Origin: Pseudomonas sp. RIT409
Lineage (GTDB): Bacteria; Pseudomonadota; Gammaproteobacteria; Pseudomonadales; Pseudomonadaceae
DNA: 56,794 bases
Direction: 5' to 3'
Assembly: GCF_003052515.2 (NCBI RefSeq)
Contig: NZ_QARE02000030.1
Span: forward strand, 1-56,794
The notes below the pieces were generated by a model that saw nothing but the letters and a program-made list of their open reading frames with translations, did not search any database and was not told the origin of the DNA. Shown here in pieces: positions 44,135 to 53,990 of this stretch (position 1 is the stretch's first letter; every line of letters starts with the position of its first letter). The translations under genes were made by a program, and so were the position numbers.

Positions 44135-45130
44135 ATGGAGATGCGTCAACTCGGCAAAAACGGCCCCCGTGTGTCGGCGGTCGGCCTGGGCTGCATGGGC
44201 ATGACCGATTTCTACACCACCGGCGTCGACGCCCAGGAAGCGACCGCGACCGTTCACCGGGCGCTGGACCTCGGCGTCACCTTTTTCGACACCGCGGACA
44301 TGTACGGCCCCCACACCAACGAAGAACTGCTGGGCAAGGCCTTGGCCGGCAAGCGTGATCAAGCGTTCATCGCCAGCAAGTTCGGCATCGTTCGCACCCC
44401 CGGCGATCCCGCCGCGCGTGGGGTCGACGGCAGCCCGGAATACATCCGCCGCGCCATCGACGGCACCTTGAAACGTCTGAACATCGACACGCTGGATTTG
44501 TATTACCAGCACCGAATCGATCCGAAGGTTGCCATTGAAGAGTCCGTCGGTGCCATGGCTGACCTGGTCAAGGCCGGCAAGGTGCGCTACCTGGGCCTGA
44601 GCGAAGCTTCCGCCGCGACATTGGAACGGGCGCATAAAGTGCACCCGATTGCTGCGCTGCAAACCGAATACTCGCTGTGGAGCCGAGACCCGGAGGAAAA
44701 TGGCGTATTGGAAACCTGCCGCCGACTGGGGATTGCCTTCGTGCCCTACAGCCCGTTGGGACGTGGGTTCCTGACCGGCGCCCTGAAGAGCCCGGACGAT
44801 TTCGCCCCGGACGACTACCGCCGCAGCAGCCCACGCTTTCAGGGCGAGAACTTCGCCAAGAACCTGCTGCTGGTGGAAAGGGTTCGGCAGTTGGCGACGG
44901 AGAAAGGCGTCACGGCCGGTCAGCTGGCGCTGGCATGGGTATTGGCGCAGGGCGATGATGTGATCCCGATTCCGGGCACCAAGCAGCGCAGATACCTGGA
45001 AGAGAACATCGCCGCGTTGCAGGTCAAACTGAGCGCTGAAGAGGCTGAGGCGCTCAGGGCGCTGTTTCCCGTGGCCGAGGTCGCCGGCGGGCGCTACACC
45101 GACGTGGGGATGAAGCTGGTCAACGGTTGA
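44135..45130 (+). CDS. Aldo/keto reductase
   Basis: A 331-residue TIM-barrel NADPH oxidoreductase. Catalytic tetrad residues are visible: Asp in FFDTADMYG, Tyr in the same motif, Lys in ASKFGIV and His in LYYQHRID. The cofactor site GSxK-like IPGTKQRRYLEEN lies near the C-terminus. AAGGAAAA precedes the ATG. It reduces aldehydes or ketones; the substrate is not evident. It is divergent from a LysR gene that probably regulates it. Confidence 0.93.
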   Translation: MEMRQLGKNGPRVSAVGLGCMGMTDFYTTGVDAQEATATVHRALDLGVTFFDTADMYGPHTNEELLGKALAGKRDQAFIASKFGIVRTPGDPAARGVDGSPEYIRRAIDGTLKRLNIDTLDLYYQHRIDPKVAIEESVGAMADLVKAGKVRYLGLSEASAATLERAHKVHPIAALQTEYSLWSRDPEENGVLETCRRLGIAFVPYSPLGRGFLTGALKSPDDFAPDDYRRSSPRFQGENFAKNLLLVERVRQLATEKGVTAGQLALAWVLAQGDDVIPIPGTKQRRYLEENIAALQVKLSAEEAEALRALFPVAEVAGGRYTDVGMKLVNG

Positions 45131-45217
45131 GCGTCATCTGAAAAACGTCGATTTCCGTGCTGGCAGGTGCCGTCTACGGTGTGTACGGTCGCACCGTCGA
45201 CGACACCTCATGCCACG

Positions 45218-48200
45218 CTAAAAATCCCGCTTATAGAAAATATCCAGCGAGCTGGCCACGCCGCTCGCCACCTCCACATAGACCTTTTTGCTCAACAGAT
45301 AGCGCAACGCGATGGTGTTGGCCGGTTCGAATACGCCGACGCCATAACGCAGGCTCAACTTGTCCGTGATCTTCCCGCTCGCCACCACGGCCGTCTTGTC
45401 GCCACTGCCGGAGGTGTCGAGGTCGAAATCCTTGATACCCAGCCCGGAAGCCAGCTTGCCTGCGGTGGACGAGCTGCCCGCCAGCCCCAGGGCCAATGCC
45501 GCTTGGGCCATCATGTTGTTGTCTTCGCCGGTGGTACTCAGTGGACGGCCCAGCACCAGATAGGACAGCGCCTGCTCCTGACTCATGGCGGGTTCGGAAA
45601 AGACCGTCGTGGTCGGCTGCTCCGCACTGCCGGTCAATCGAATCCCGGCGATCACATCGTCGGTCTGGCGAATGGCCTCGATGTCCAGATACGGCTGGTC
45701 CACAGGCCCCGCAAACAGCAGCCGCGCCTTGCGGATGGTAAGGCGCTGGCCATACGCCCGGTAGCGGCCATCGTTCAGGTTCAGCTCGCCACGGGTGTCG
45801 AGGTTGTCACCGATGTGTACGTGCCCGGCCAGATTGGCGGTGAGCCCGAAACCGCTGAAACTCAACCTTTCTTGTCCGACTTCGACGTCGATGTCCATCG
45901 CGATGGCGATGGGCGGTTTGCCCTGTTCAGTCTGCGCACCGACGATCACGGTGTCATCGGACACCTTGACCGTGGACGGCGGCAACTGTCGAACAGTGAT
46001 CTCCCCTTTGGGGATCGACACTTTGCCCGACACCGCCAGCCGGTCCCCTTGAAGTCTGATCTTCAAATCGGGCGCGGCTTCGAGCTTGGCGTACGGTTCC
46101 ACCGTGATCGGCAGGCGCGTCCCGCGCAAACTGACGTCCACGGCCAGCGCCTCGCCCCAACCGATGTGACCTGCCACATTGCCCTGCCCGGTCGCGCCGC
46201 TGGCCCACTGCCCCGTGAGCTGAATATTTTCACCGGCAATCAGCGCCTGCACGTTGAGCTTCTCCAGGCTGATCGGCAATTCCGGCCCGGACACTTCACC
46301 GTTGCTCAATGCCACGGTGCCATTGACTTGCGGCGCCAGAAGCGTCCCGGAAATGCGGCCGTTGCCGTCCAGCTTGCCATTGAGCCGTTCTACCACCGGA
46401 ACGAAGGGCCTCGCCACCGAGACATCCAGACCGGCCAGCCGGAAATCGCCGCTGACCGGTTTGTTTCTAGCCAGTGGATCGATGCTCAGATGGGCAGACA
46501 AGTCACCCAGTTTTCCGCCCTGGAAGTCCAGCGACGTGTCGACCTTCCTGGGGGTGAGTCTGCTGGTGAGCTTTAACGCCTGATAGGGAAAATCCAGCCA
46601 TTGGTTCTTGTCCTTGACCCGCAGCGTCCCGCCACTGGCGTCGACGAGCACCTGGCCGTTGGGGCCAGCGGCAGGAATGTCCAGTTGCACATCGGCGTTC
46701 AACGCACCTTTCCAACTGAAATCCTTGGGCATCCACTGGGCCAGGCTTTCCAGCGGGAACTGTCGCAGGTGGTAGCGCAGGCGCGGCTCGGGCATCAGGC
46801 GCTGTTCCTCGCCGCAAAGGCTGGCAGGGCCCGAGGCCCAGCAGTGGGCACCGAAGTTGACCCGGCCGTCCGCCAGCCGCTCCAGTTTCGCCGGCTGCTG
46901 GAGCTTCCAATCCTGGCCTCCGGTCTGGATGTCGCCGCTGGCCAGACGCCCGCGCCAATTGCCGTTGTCGAGGGTGCCATCCAGTGCCAGTGCCAGTTTC
47001 AGCAGCGGCCCTTGCAGATCCAGTGCCACGCGTTGCCGGTGCACGTCACCGGTCCCATTGACGGTCAACGTGCCCAGGGCGGTGTCACCGGCCTGGATGC
47101 CGCTGGCTTTCAGGTCGATCGTGCCACGCTGGGCATTGTCGACCTTGGCCGCCAGGGTCAGGCTTTGCAGCGCGTTGGCTTCATACCCCAAGCGAGCGCC
47201 TTGCAACGTCAATTGCCCTTGAGGCGCCTGCAAAGTGCCCGCCAGATCCAACCGGCCCTTGGCTTGCCCTTGCAAGCGCGGCCACAGCTGACCCAGGCGC
47301 GGCAAGTCCATGTCCAGTTGGCCTGTGAGTGTCTGCTGCAGGCTGCCCGTGCCCTGAATGCGGTTGTCCCCCAAGCGGATTTGTAAGGCGCTGACGTTCC
47401 AGCGTTCCGCTGCGCCGGCAGCCTTCACTTGCAAGACCGCAGGCTGACCGCGCAACCGGCCCTTGAGCCCCAGGTCAGCATCGAGACTGAGCTGTTCATG
47501 CTTGAAGGCGCCTTTGCTGCGCAGGGCGCCAGCCAGGGAACCCGGCAGCTCGCCGACCCAGAAAGAAGGGTCGATGGCACTTAGATCCAGCGCGGTGTCC
47601 CAGGACACGTCATCGGCAAAACCAATCGTCAGGTGCCCGTCAGCCTTGCCCTGCCCCGCCACCAATGCCAGTTGCGGCAGATAGACTTGTTGCAGGTCGC
47701 CGCTGAACGGGCTTTGCAATGTGAACGGCCCGGCGGGGCCCTTGAACGCCCCGGTGAAATGACCGAGGTATTTTCCGTCGGTATAAGACACTTCTCCGGT
47801 AAACGTATGAACGCTGACTTGCGGTTCGTCGATCACCGGGTACAGCCGATGCCATGGAAAATCGAGCCAGTCGACCTTCGCGTCGGCACGCAGGCCGCTT
47901 TGCCAATCGACCTTGCCGCTCATCCGGAGCCGTTGATCGGGATTGGCCGTCAGGTCCAGGGTCTCGATGTCTGCCCCGTTGGCATCCACACGTCCTCGCA
48001 GTTGCAAGGGCACCGCGCCTTGCTCGGCGGGCAGGCTGGCGTTGCCCAGGATGGCGTAACCCTGCGCCAGGTCGCCCTTGGCCGTCAGCTTCAGCTGGTT
48101 GAGTTGCAGGGTATCGGGCAAGTCTGCAGTAGGCTTGAAGCTGTCACTGGTGATCGTCACGTCCGCCGGGAGGTTGTCTGCCAAAGGCTGTAATTGGCCC

Positions 48201-48910
48201 ACCAGCCTGGCGTCGATATAACCCTGGGTGTGCGCATCAAGATTCAGGGTCTTGAGCAAATCACCCTCGATGTCGAGACGAAGGTTCAGCGGCTGGCCGT
48301 TGATGTCCGGCAACTTGACCTCGCCTTGCGCGGTCAGCGGCCAGTCCGCCGTTGGCTTGAGCAGGCCGACCAGGTCCAGGGCCATTTCGTCGCGCTGGGC
48401 GTGCAGCGAGTCGATCTTCAAGCCCTCGGCCGTCCAGTGCGCCGCAAGGTGCAGGTCGCGGACCTGCTCGGCTCCGTCCAGCCGCACACTGCCCACTTGC
48501 ACACGTCCAAGCTCGATGGCAAGCGGCAGGTCAAGGTCAGGCAAGGTTATCGGTCCGCTGCGCGGCGCGGCATCCGATGGCGCGAAGCGCATGCGGATGT
48601 CTTCCGCCTGGAGGGTATCGATGCACAGGGTCATCCGCGCAAGGCAGGACGGCGACCAGGCGAATACCGGCGCGTCCACCTCCACCTGGCTCTCGCCCGA
48701 CTGCCATAGCAGCGAATCCGCCTGCCAAGCGCCCCCCAGACGCCCCGTGAAGTGCTGAAGGGACAGACCCGGCACCCTCGCCAGCGCCCAGCGACCGCCG
48801 GATTCGGTGCCCAGCAGCCAACTCGCGGCGAGACCAACGAGCAGAACGACCACCAGCACGCTCAGCGCCATGTAAGCCGAAATTCGTTTCAAGCGCGCCC
48901 TACCCGTCAC
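45218..48910 (-). CDS. tamB: Translocation and assembly module subunit TamB
   Basis: A 1230-residue AsmA-like protein. An N-terminal signal anchor (MALSVLVVVLLVGLAASWLL) holds it in the inner membrane; the long repetitive beta-rich region, with many LxGxLxxxG-like strands, forms the periplasmic taco-like groove; the C-terminal DUF490 domain (about the last 400 residues, ending in an aromatic YKRDF) contacts TamA. With TamA it supports outer membrane protein or lipid transport. The ATG overlaps the tamA stop by four bases. Confidence 0.92.
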   Translation of the reverse strand: MTGRARLKRISAYMALSVLVVVLLVGLAASWLLGTESGGRWALARVPGLSLQHFTGRLGGAWQADSLLWQSGESQVEVDAPVFAWSPSCLARMTLCIDTLQAEDIRMRFAPSDAAPRSGPITLPDLDLPLAIELGRVQVGSVRLDGAEQVRDLHLAAHWTAEGLKIDSLHAQRDEMALDLVGLLKPTADWPLTAQGEVKLPDINGQPLNLRLDIEGDLLKTLNLDAHTQGYIDARLVGQLQPLADNLPADVTITSDSFKPTADLPDTLQLNQLKLTAKGDLAQGYAILGNASLPAEQGAVPLQLRGRVDANGADIETLDLTANPDQRLRMSGKVDWQSGLRADAKVDWLDFPWHRLYPVIDEPQVSVHTFTGEVSYTDGKYLGHFTGAFKGPAGPFTLQSPFSGDLQQVYLPQLALVAGQGKADGHLTIGFADDVSWDTALDLSAIDPSFWVGELPGSLAGALRSKGAFKHEQLSLDADLGLKGRLRGQPAVLQVKAAGAAERWNVSALQIRLGDNRIQGTGSLQQTLTGQLDMDLPRLGQLWPRLQGQAKGRLDLAGTLQAPQGQLTLQGARLGYEANALQSLTLAAKVDNAQRGTIDLKASGIQAGDTALGTLTVNGTGDVHRQRVALDLQGPLLKLALALDGTLDNGNWRGRLASGDIQTGGQDWKLQQPAKLERLADGRVNFGAHCWASGPASLCGEEQRLMPEPRLRYHLRQFPLESLAQWMPKDFSWKGALNADVQLDIPAAGPNGQVLVDASGGTLRVKDKNQWLDFPYQALKLTSRLTPRKVDTSLDFQGGKLGDLSAHLSIDPLARNKPVSGDFRLAGLDVSVARPFVPVVERLNGKLDGNGRISGTLLAPQVNGTVALSNGEVSGPELPISLEKLNVQALIAGENIQLTGQWASGATGQGNVAGHIGWGEALAVDVSLRGTRLPITVEPYAKLEAAPDLKIRLQGDRLAVSGKVSIPKGEITVRQLPPSTVKVSDDTVIVGAQTEQGKPPIAIAMDIDVEVGQERLSFSGFGLTANLAGHVHIGDNLDTRGELNLNDGRYRAYGQRLTIRKARLLFAGPVDQPYLDIEAIRQTDDVIAGIRLTGSAEQPTTTVFSEPAMSQEQALSYLVLGRPLSTTGEDNNMMAQAALALGLAGSSSTAGKLASGLGIKDFDLDTSGSGDKTAVVASGKITDKLSLRYGVGVFEPANTIALRYLLSKKVYVEVASGVASSLDIFYKRDF

Positions 48911-50637
48911 AGTTCCGGCCCCATCGAGAAGTGCAGACGGATACCGCCCTCGTCATCCAGCGCATGCGCCAGGTCCAGGCGCAACGGCCCAACCAGTGAT
49001 ACCCAGCGCACGCCGATGCCCACGCCGGTCTTCAGACTCGGGAAATCCAGAGAATTGAACGCGTTGCCCTGATCGACGAACGCCGCGATGCGCCATTTTT
49101 CGGCGATCGAATATTGATATTCGGCGCTGCCCGCCACCATGTAACGGCCACCGATCTTGTCGCCGTCAGAGTTCTCCGGTGACAGGGACTGGTAGTCATA
49201 GCCGCGGACGCTCTGGTCACCGCCGGCGAAAAACCGCAACGATGGCGGGATGGCCTTGTAGCCGTTCGTCGCGGTGCCGCCAACCTGAAGCCGCCCCAGA
49301 AACCGGTGGTTTTGTGCCACAGTTGTCAGCCCTTTGATCGTGGCCATCCCGTGCAAGACGTTGGCGTCGGAACCCAGCCCTTCCTTGGCGACTTGGGACT
49401 CGAATTGCAAACGGTACCCCTTGTGTGGATCGATCCGATTGTCGCTGCGCAAGTAGGAATAGCTGATGCCCGGCATCAGGAGGGTGCTCAGCCCCGAATC
49501 GTTGCCCAGCCGGTACTCCTCGCGCTGCCATTTGAGGGAAATCACCCGCTCCCAGCCGCTGGGCAACTTGCTGTGCCACTCCGGCCCGACCGTGAGCAAT
49601 TTGCTCAGGCTGTCGGTGTCGGCGATTTCTTCGTATTGGTAACCGCCGGCGAAGCGCAGCTTGTCGGTGAGCGGTGGGTCGAGGGGAATGTCGTAGAACA
49701 GCCCAACGTTCTGGCGCGGCGCCGAGAGCTCCGACTCCACGCCATAGCTGTGGCCCTGCGGATTGACCCAATGTCGCGTCCAGTTGGCCTTGACGCGCGG
49801 GCCCACGTCGGTGGAGTAACCGACGCCCAGGCCCATGGTCCGCGGCTTGCGGGTCTGCAGTTGCACATCGACGGGGATGACTTGCCCTTGGGCGGTCGCG
49901 GGAGAGGCATCTACACGAACGCCCTCGAAATACCCGCTGGACTGCATCGCCTGATTGAGCTCGGCGATGAGTTCGGAGTCATAGGGGGTGTCTTCCTTGA
50001 ACGGCACCATACGCTTGAGCAGGTCTTCATCGAATGGCGCATCCCCGCTGAAAGTGACCTTGCCGAGTGAAAACCGCGGTCCACTGTCGTACACCAGCTC
50101 GATGTCCGCGACGCCTGCGCGCGGGTCCACCAGCAGCCGTTGCGTGACGAAGCGTCCATTGAAAAACCCGTAGCGCGCCGCCTGGTTCTGGATGAGTTTC
50201 TTTGCGTCTTCGTAGTAACCGTGGTTGAGCACCGTACCCGGTTTCAGGCCGTCGCTCTTCGGCACTCGAAACGCCTTGAGCTGGTTCGCCGGCCCGTCGA
50301 TGCGCACCGTAACGTGACGCAAATGCACCGGCTCACCGGGCTGCACGGTCAGGATGAGGTGCCAGGCCTTGTCGACCTGGCGCACTTCGCTGTCGATCTG
50401 GGCCTGGTAAAACCCCAACGCCTGCGCAGCCTTGCGCGCCTGCTCGACAGCGCCCACGCTGAAACGCTCGAGGGCTTGCTCGTCGCGCTCGCCGAGGCTG
50501 CCCACGTACCCTTCAATATTGGATTTGAGCTCGGAATTGGAAGGTTTGATCCGCACGTCCAGTTGGGCATCGGCAAACGCCGCACAGCTGGACAACATCA
50601 GGAGAAAACCGCTGGTGAAACGACCGGGAAACTTCAT
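48907..50637 (-). CDS. tamA: Outer membrane translocation module TamA
   Basis: A 576-residue Omp85-family protein. A signal peptide (MKFPGRFTSGFLLMLSSCAAFA-type, cleavage near FADA) is followed by three POTRA domains (about residues 20-260) and a 16-strand barrel. RFFAGGDQSVRGYDYQSLSP is the conserved (V/I)RG-Y loop inside the barrel. It works with TamB in outer membrane biogenesis. The ATG at 50637 gives a clean signal peptide; an upstream frame to 50655 adds six residues. Confidence 0.92.
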   Translation of the reverse strand: MKFPGRFTSGFLLMLSSCAAFADAQLDVRIKPSNSELKSNIEGYVGSLGERDEQALERFSVGAVEQARKAAQALGFYQAQIDSEVRQVDKAWHLILTVQPGEPVHLRHVTVRIDGPANQLKAFRVPKSDGLKPGTVLNHGYYEDAKKLIQNQAARYGFFNGRFVTQRLLVDPRAGVADIELVYDSGPRFSLGKVTFSGDAPFDEDLLKRMVPFKEDTPYDSELIAELNQAMQSSGYFEGVRVDASPATAQGQVIPVDVQLQTRKPRTMGLGVGYSTDVGPRVKANWTRHWVNPQGHSYGVESELSAPRQNVGLFYDIPLDPPLTDKLRFAGGYQYEEIADTDSLSKLLTVGPEWHSKLPSGWERVISLKWQREEYRLGNDSGLSTLLMPGISYSYLRSDNRIDPHKGYRLQFESQVAKEGLGSDANVLHGMATIKGLTTVAQNHRFLGRLQVGGTATNGYKAIPPSLRFFAGGDQSVRGYDYQSLSPENSDGDKIGGRYMVAGSAEYQYSIAEKWRIAAFVDQGNAFNSLDFPSLKTGVGIGVRWVSLVGPLRLDLAHALDDEGGIRLHFSMGPEL

Positions 50638-50704
50638 AGGCGCGAATGCTAACACGAGCGACGGGTACGTCTGGAACCCGCCAGGCGCGCGGCACAGAAC
50701 GCGT

Positions 50705-51349
50705 TCACGCCGTCGAGCCCAGCGAAACGTGGGGGTTGGGATGGAAAAATATGTGCTCGCGGATTGGTCCTACAGCAATTTCGCCGATTTCCTCATATCC
50801 ATGTCGGCGATAAAACTCCAGGTAATGGCCGTTTCCGCTGTCCAGCACCACCCCTTGAGAATGCTCGTCGACGGCGCACCAGTCGTGCAGCGCCTGCAAC
50901 AAATGCTCGCCATGGTGCTGGCCCTGGAAGTCCGGGTGAATGGCGAACAGCGGCAGTACGTGAACGGCCTCTGAAGGCAAACAAGCCAATACTGCATGGT
51001 AGTACTCGAGGTACCGCTGCGTGCAGCGCAGGCCGGTGGACATGACCATCCGCAGCCGCCAGGCCCAGCTCTCGGTGATGCCCAACCGACGCTGGGGTGG
51101 TGCGATGAGGACCACGCCGATGAGCCGGTCGTCGAGAAGCAACCCCAAAGCAGGCAGCGCCTGCAGAAAGTGCTGCTTGACCAATTCACGAATGGTCGCG
51201 CGGACCCGCTGTTCATACCCCGCCCGCCCTGATTCGAACAGATAAGCGAAACTGGGCTCATGTCGATAAGCCTGATACAGCAACGAGCGAGCCTCCCGAG
51301 AATAACCACTGTCCAGTTGGCGAATGTCGAGGTTGGCGGATTCAGGCAT
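50705..51349 (-). CDS. GNAT-family N-acetyltransferase
   Basis: A 214-residue protein with a GNAT fold. HVLPLFAIHPDFQGQHHGEHLL is the acetyl-CoA binding motif A region and GNGHYLEFYRRHGYEEIGEI the C-terminal segment. ATG 51349 (AAGGA 11 bases upstream) is chosen over a TTG one codon earlier. It follows tamA's upstream side on the same strand, but with a 67-bp gap. The substrate is unknown. Confidence 0.85.
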   Translation of the reverse strand: MPESANLDIRQLDSGYSREARSLLYQAYRHEPSFAYLFESGRAGYEQRVRATIRELVKQHFLQALPALGLLLDDRLIGVVLIAPPQRRLGITESWAWRLRMVMSTGLRCTQRYLEYYHAVLACLPSEAVHVLPLFAIHPDFQGQHHGEHLLQALHDWCAVDEHSQGVVLDSGNGHYLEFYRRHGYEEIGEIAVGPIREHIFFHPNPHVSLGSTA

Positions 51350-51698
51350 CAAAGGCGTCCTTGAGTGGGCCCACTCGCTTGGAACAAGCGGCTTGGTGGC
51401 GTCAGGCGTTCGAGTCGGCGGGCATGGCGACAGTTCCCCGTGGCGCTACAGACAGCGTAGCAGGGCCAGTCTGGCTCCGAACGTCTCTGGACGGCAGCCA
51501 CGACAGGGGCACGTGGCTAGCGTCGCTGTCTGATTTTTGCTAGGGTCCGCGCAACCCGAAGGACCCGCTCCTCCTTCTTCGATACCCGGCTCCGCCGACT
51601 CATCCTGCCCGCCGATCGCCTGACTGGTGCTGCGTCTCGCCGACTCAACGGCGGTCGCCCAGGGGCGATGGGCCGGGCCCAGCCCAGGACTGCCGTCT
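51350..51698. other. Divergent promoter region between the GNAT gene and xthA
   Basis: This 349-bp gap holds no ORF with a credible ribosome site. It has a perfect 14-base palindrome GAGTGGGCCCACTC at 51363-51376 and, directly beside it, a 6-bp hairpin CGCTTG-GAA-CAAGCG. TTGCTAGGGT at about 51537 resembles an extended -10 for xthA. The palindrome lies about 15 bp upstream of the GNAT ATG and could bind a regulator. Confidence 0.4.
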
Positions 51699-52511
51699 AT
51701 GAAAATCGTGTCTTTCAACATCAACGGCCTGCGGGCCCGCCCACATCAGTTGGCGGCGCTGATTGAAAAGCATCAGCCAGATGTGATCGGCCTTCAGGAA
51801 ACCAAGGTCTCCGATGATCAGTTCCCACAGGCGGAAATCGAAGCGCTGGGGTACCACGTGCATTTCCATGGCCAGAAAGGCCATTACGGCGTGGCCTTGC
51901 TGTCCCGCCTGGCGCCCCTGTCCTTGCACAAGGGCTTTGACAGCGACGATGAAGACGCTCAACGCCGCTTCATCTGGGGCACGTACGCCGACCCTCAAGG
52001 CCAGATCGTCACCGTCATGAACGGCTACTTCCCGCAAGGTGAAAGCCGTGACCACCCCACCAAATTCCCGGCCAAAACCAAGTTTTACGCCGACCTTCAG
52101 CAGTTGCTCGAAACGCGTTTCAGCAATGATCAGCCGCTGATCGTCATGGGGGACGTCAACATTTCTCCGGAAGACAGCGACATTGGTATCGGCCCCGACA
52201 ACGCCAAGCGCTGGCTGAAAACCGGCAAGTGCAGCTTCCTCCCCGAAGAGCGCGAGTGGATGGAAAAGCTGAAGAACTGGGGGTTGGTGGACAGCTTCCG
52301 GCATCTGTACCCGGAAGTGATCGACCAGTTCAGTTGGTTCGATTACCGCAGCCGCGGTTTCGAGGACGAACCCAAGCGCGGCCTGCGCATCGACCTGATC
52401 CTGGCATCCAAGGGCCTGCAGCCGCGCATCAAGGCGGCCGGTGTGGATTACGATCTGCGCGGCATGGAAAAGCCTTCCGATCACGCGCCGATCTGGCTGC
52501 AGTTGAGCTGA
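51699..52511 (+). CDS. xthA: Exodeoxyribonuclease III
   Basis: A 270-residue AP endonuclease and 3'-5' exonuclease of base excision repair. Active-site segments are NGLRARPHQ, VIGLQETKV (Glu34), VMGDVNISPEDSDI, RIDLILAS and KPSDHAPIWLQ (His near the C-terminus). Length equals E. coli XthA. The ATG at 51699 gives MKIVSFNINGLRAR; an upstream frame from 51627 is unsupported. AGGA is 10 bases before the start. Confidence 0.96.
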   Translation: MKIVSFNINGLRARPHQLAALIEKHQPDVIGLQETKVSDDQFPQAEIEALGYHVHFHGQKGHYGVALLSRLAPLSLHKGFDSDDEDAQRRFIWGTYADPQGQIVTVMNGYFPQGESRDHPTKFPAKTKFYADLQQLLETRFSNDQPLIVMGDVNISPEDSDIGIGPDNAKRWLKTGKCSFLPEEREWMEKLKNWGLVDSFRHLYPEVIDQFSWFDYRSRGFEDEPKRGLRIDLILASKGLQPRIKAAGVDYDLRGMEKPSDHAPIWLQLS

Positions 52512-52553
52512 ACCGTTCCGGTTGGCACGCCAGAAAGCGATGCTTATCAACTG

Positions 52554-52582
52554 AATAAAACGCCCCCACCCTGCAGGGGGCG
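52554..52582 (-). terminator. Intrinsic terminator of the acyl-CoA dehydrogenase gene
   Basis: CGCCCCC (52561-52567) pairs with GGGGGCG (52576-52582) around an 8-base loop. On the minus strand TTTTATT follows (52560-52554). It also lies downstream of xthA. Confidence 0.88.
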
Positions 52583-52589
52583 CCTGCAA

Positions 52590-53822
52590 TCAGCGGTATT
52601 CGCTGCGCATCATCTCTTTGGGCACGTACTTGCCCACTTCATATTTGCCAATCGCCGCCCGGTGCACTTCGTCCGGCCCATCCGCCAGGCGCAGGGTGCG
52701 CTGCATGGCGTACATGTAGGCCAGGGGAAAATCGCCCGACACCCCTGCCCCGCCATGCATTTGTATGGCCCTGTCGATGACGCGCAACGCGACGTTCGGG
52801 GCAACTACCTTGATCTGCGCGATCTCGCTTTTCGCGACTTTGTTGCCCACCGTGTCCATCATGTAGGCCGCTTTGAGAGTCAGCAGACGGGCCATATCGA
52901 TTTCCATGCGCGAGTCGGCGATCTTGTCGATGTTGCCTCCCAGTCGCGCCAGCGGGCGACCGAAAGCGGTCCGTTGCACCGAGCGTTTACACATCAGTTC
53001 CAAGGCTCGTTCAGCCATCCCGATCGAGCGCATGCAATGGTGAATGCGCCCCGGGCCAAGACGCCCCTGCGCGATCTCGAACCCGCGACCCTCGCCCAGC
53101 AATACGTTGTCGTAGGGAACGCGAACGTTGTCGAACAGCACCTCGGCGTGACCATGGGGCGCATCGTCATAGCCGAATACGGGCAACGGCCGGACGATCT
53201 TCACGCCGGGGGTGTCAGTCGGCACGAGGATCATCGAGTGTTGCTGATGCCGTGGGCCATCGGGATTGCTCAGCCCCATGAAAATCATGATTTTGCAACG
53301 CGGGTCACAGGCCCCGGATGTCCACCATTTACGCCCGTTGATCACCCACTCATCCCCGTCGCGAATCGCGCGGGCTGCCATGTTGGTGGCATCGGACGAC
53401 GCCACGTCCGGCTCGGTCATGGCGAACGCCGAGCGAATGTCGCCGCGCAGCAATGGCTCCAACCACTGGCGCTTCTGCGCGTCGCTGCCGTAGCGGACCA
53501 GCACTTCCATGTTGCCGGTGTCCGGCGCCGAGCAGTTGAACGGCTCGGGGCCCAGCAGCGAGCGACCCATGATTTCCGCCAGTGGCGCGTACTCCAGGTT
53601 CGTCAGCCCCGCCCCCAACGCCGACTCCGGCAAAAACAGGTTCCACAACCCCTCGGCTTTCGCCCGCGCTTTGAGCGTTTCCATGATCGCGGTCGGTTGC
53701 CAGCGATCCCCTTCCGCTACCTGGCGCTCGAACACCGGTTCTGCGGGGTAGACGTGAGCGTCCATGAACGCGGTGACGCGGTCGCGCAGTTCCTGAACCT
53801 TGGGGGAATAAGCGAAATCCAT
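52590..53822 (-). CDS. Acyl-CoA dehydrogenase (ACAD10/11-like)
   Basis: A 410-residue flavoprotein. FAMTEPDVASSDATNM and INGRKWWTSGACDPRC are the FAD and substrate segments, and IQMHGGAGVSGDFPLAYMYAM the C-terminal FAD-binding helix. N-terminus MDFAYSPKVQELRDRVTAFMDAHVYPAE is typical of the long-chain-like ACAD10/11 branch. It introduces an alpha,beta double bond into an acyl-CoA. It is divergent from a LysR gene that may regulate it. The acyl chain preference is not clear. Confidence 0.92.
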   Translation of the reverse strand: MDFAYSPKVQELRDRVTAFMDAHVYPAEPVFERQVAEGDRWQPTAIMETLKARAKAEGLWNLFLPESALGAGLTNLEYAPLAEIMGRSLLGPEPFNCSAPDTGNMEVLVRYGSDAQKRQWLEPLLRGDIRSAFAMTEPDVASSDATNMAARAIRDGDEWVINGRKWWTSGACDPRCKIMIFMGLSNPDGPRHQQHSMILVPTDTPGVKIVRPLPVFGYDDAPHGHAEVLFDNVRVPYDNVLLGEGRGFEIAQGRLGPGRIHHCMRSIGMAERALELMCKRSVQRTAFGRPLARLGGNIDKIADSRMEIDMARLLTLKAAYMMDTVGNKVAKSEIAQIKVVAPNVALRVIDRAIQMHGGAGVSGDFPLAYMYAMQRTLRLADGPDEVHRAAIGKYEVGKYVPKEMMRSEYR

Positions 53823-53960
53823 GGGCAGCTACCTTCTGTGAGGTGTTTCTAGACATGCAGCGGATGCTAGAGCACGCCCCCTCATTTATCTAACCTATTC
53901 TCGGCGTGTATAAACATTCATCACTGATATATGATTGCGCCGTTTCTGCACGATCGTCCC

Positions 53961-53973
53961 AACAACAAAAACA
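53961..53973 (+). promoter_or_regulatory. CA motif in the leader of a LysR gene
   Basis: AACAACAAAAACA, an AAnAAnAA tract, lies 18 bases before the ATG at 53991. Hfq/Crc could bind here. Confidence 0.4.
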
Positions 53974-53990
53974 GCGTGAGGCGTACAGCA

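Noticed and set aside
45150..45215. Nested GGTG/ACGGT inverted repeats between the aldo-keto reductase and tamB
   Set aside because: Short, imperfect and without a T tract; may be a weak bidirectional terminator but not supportable.
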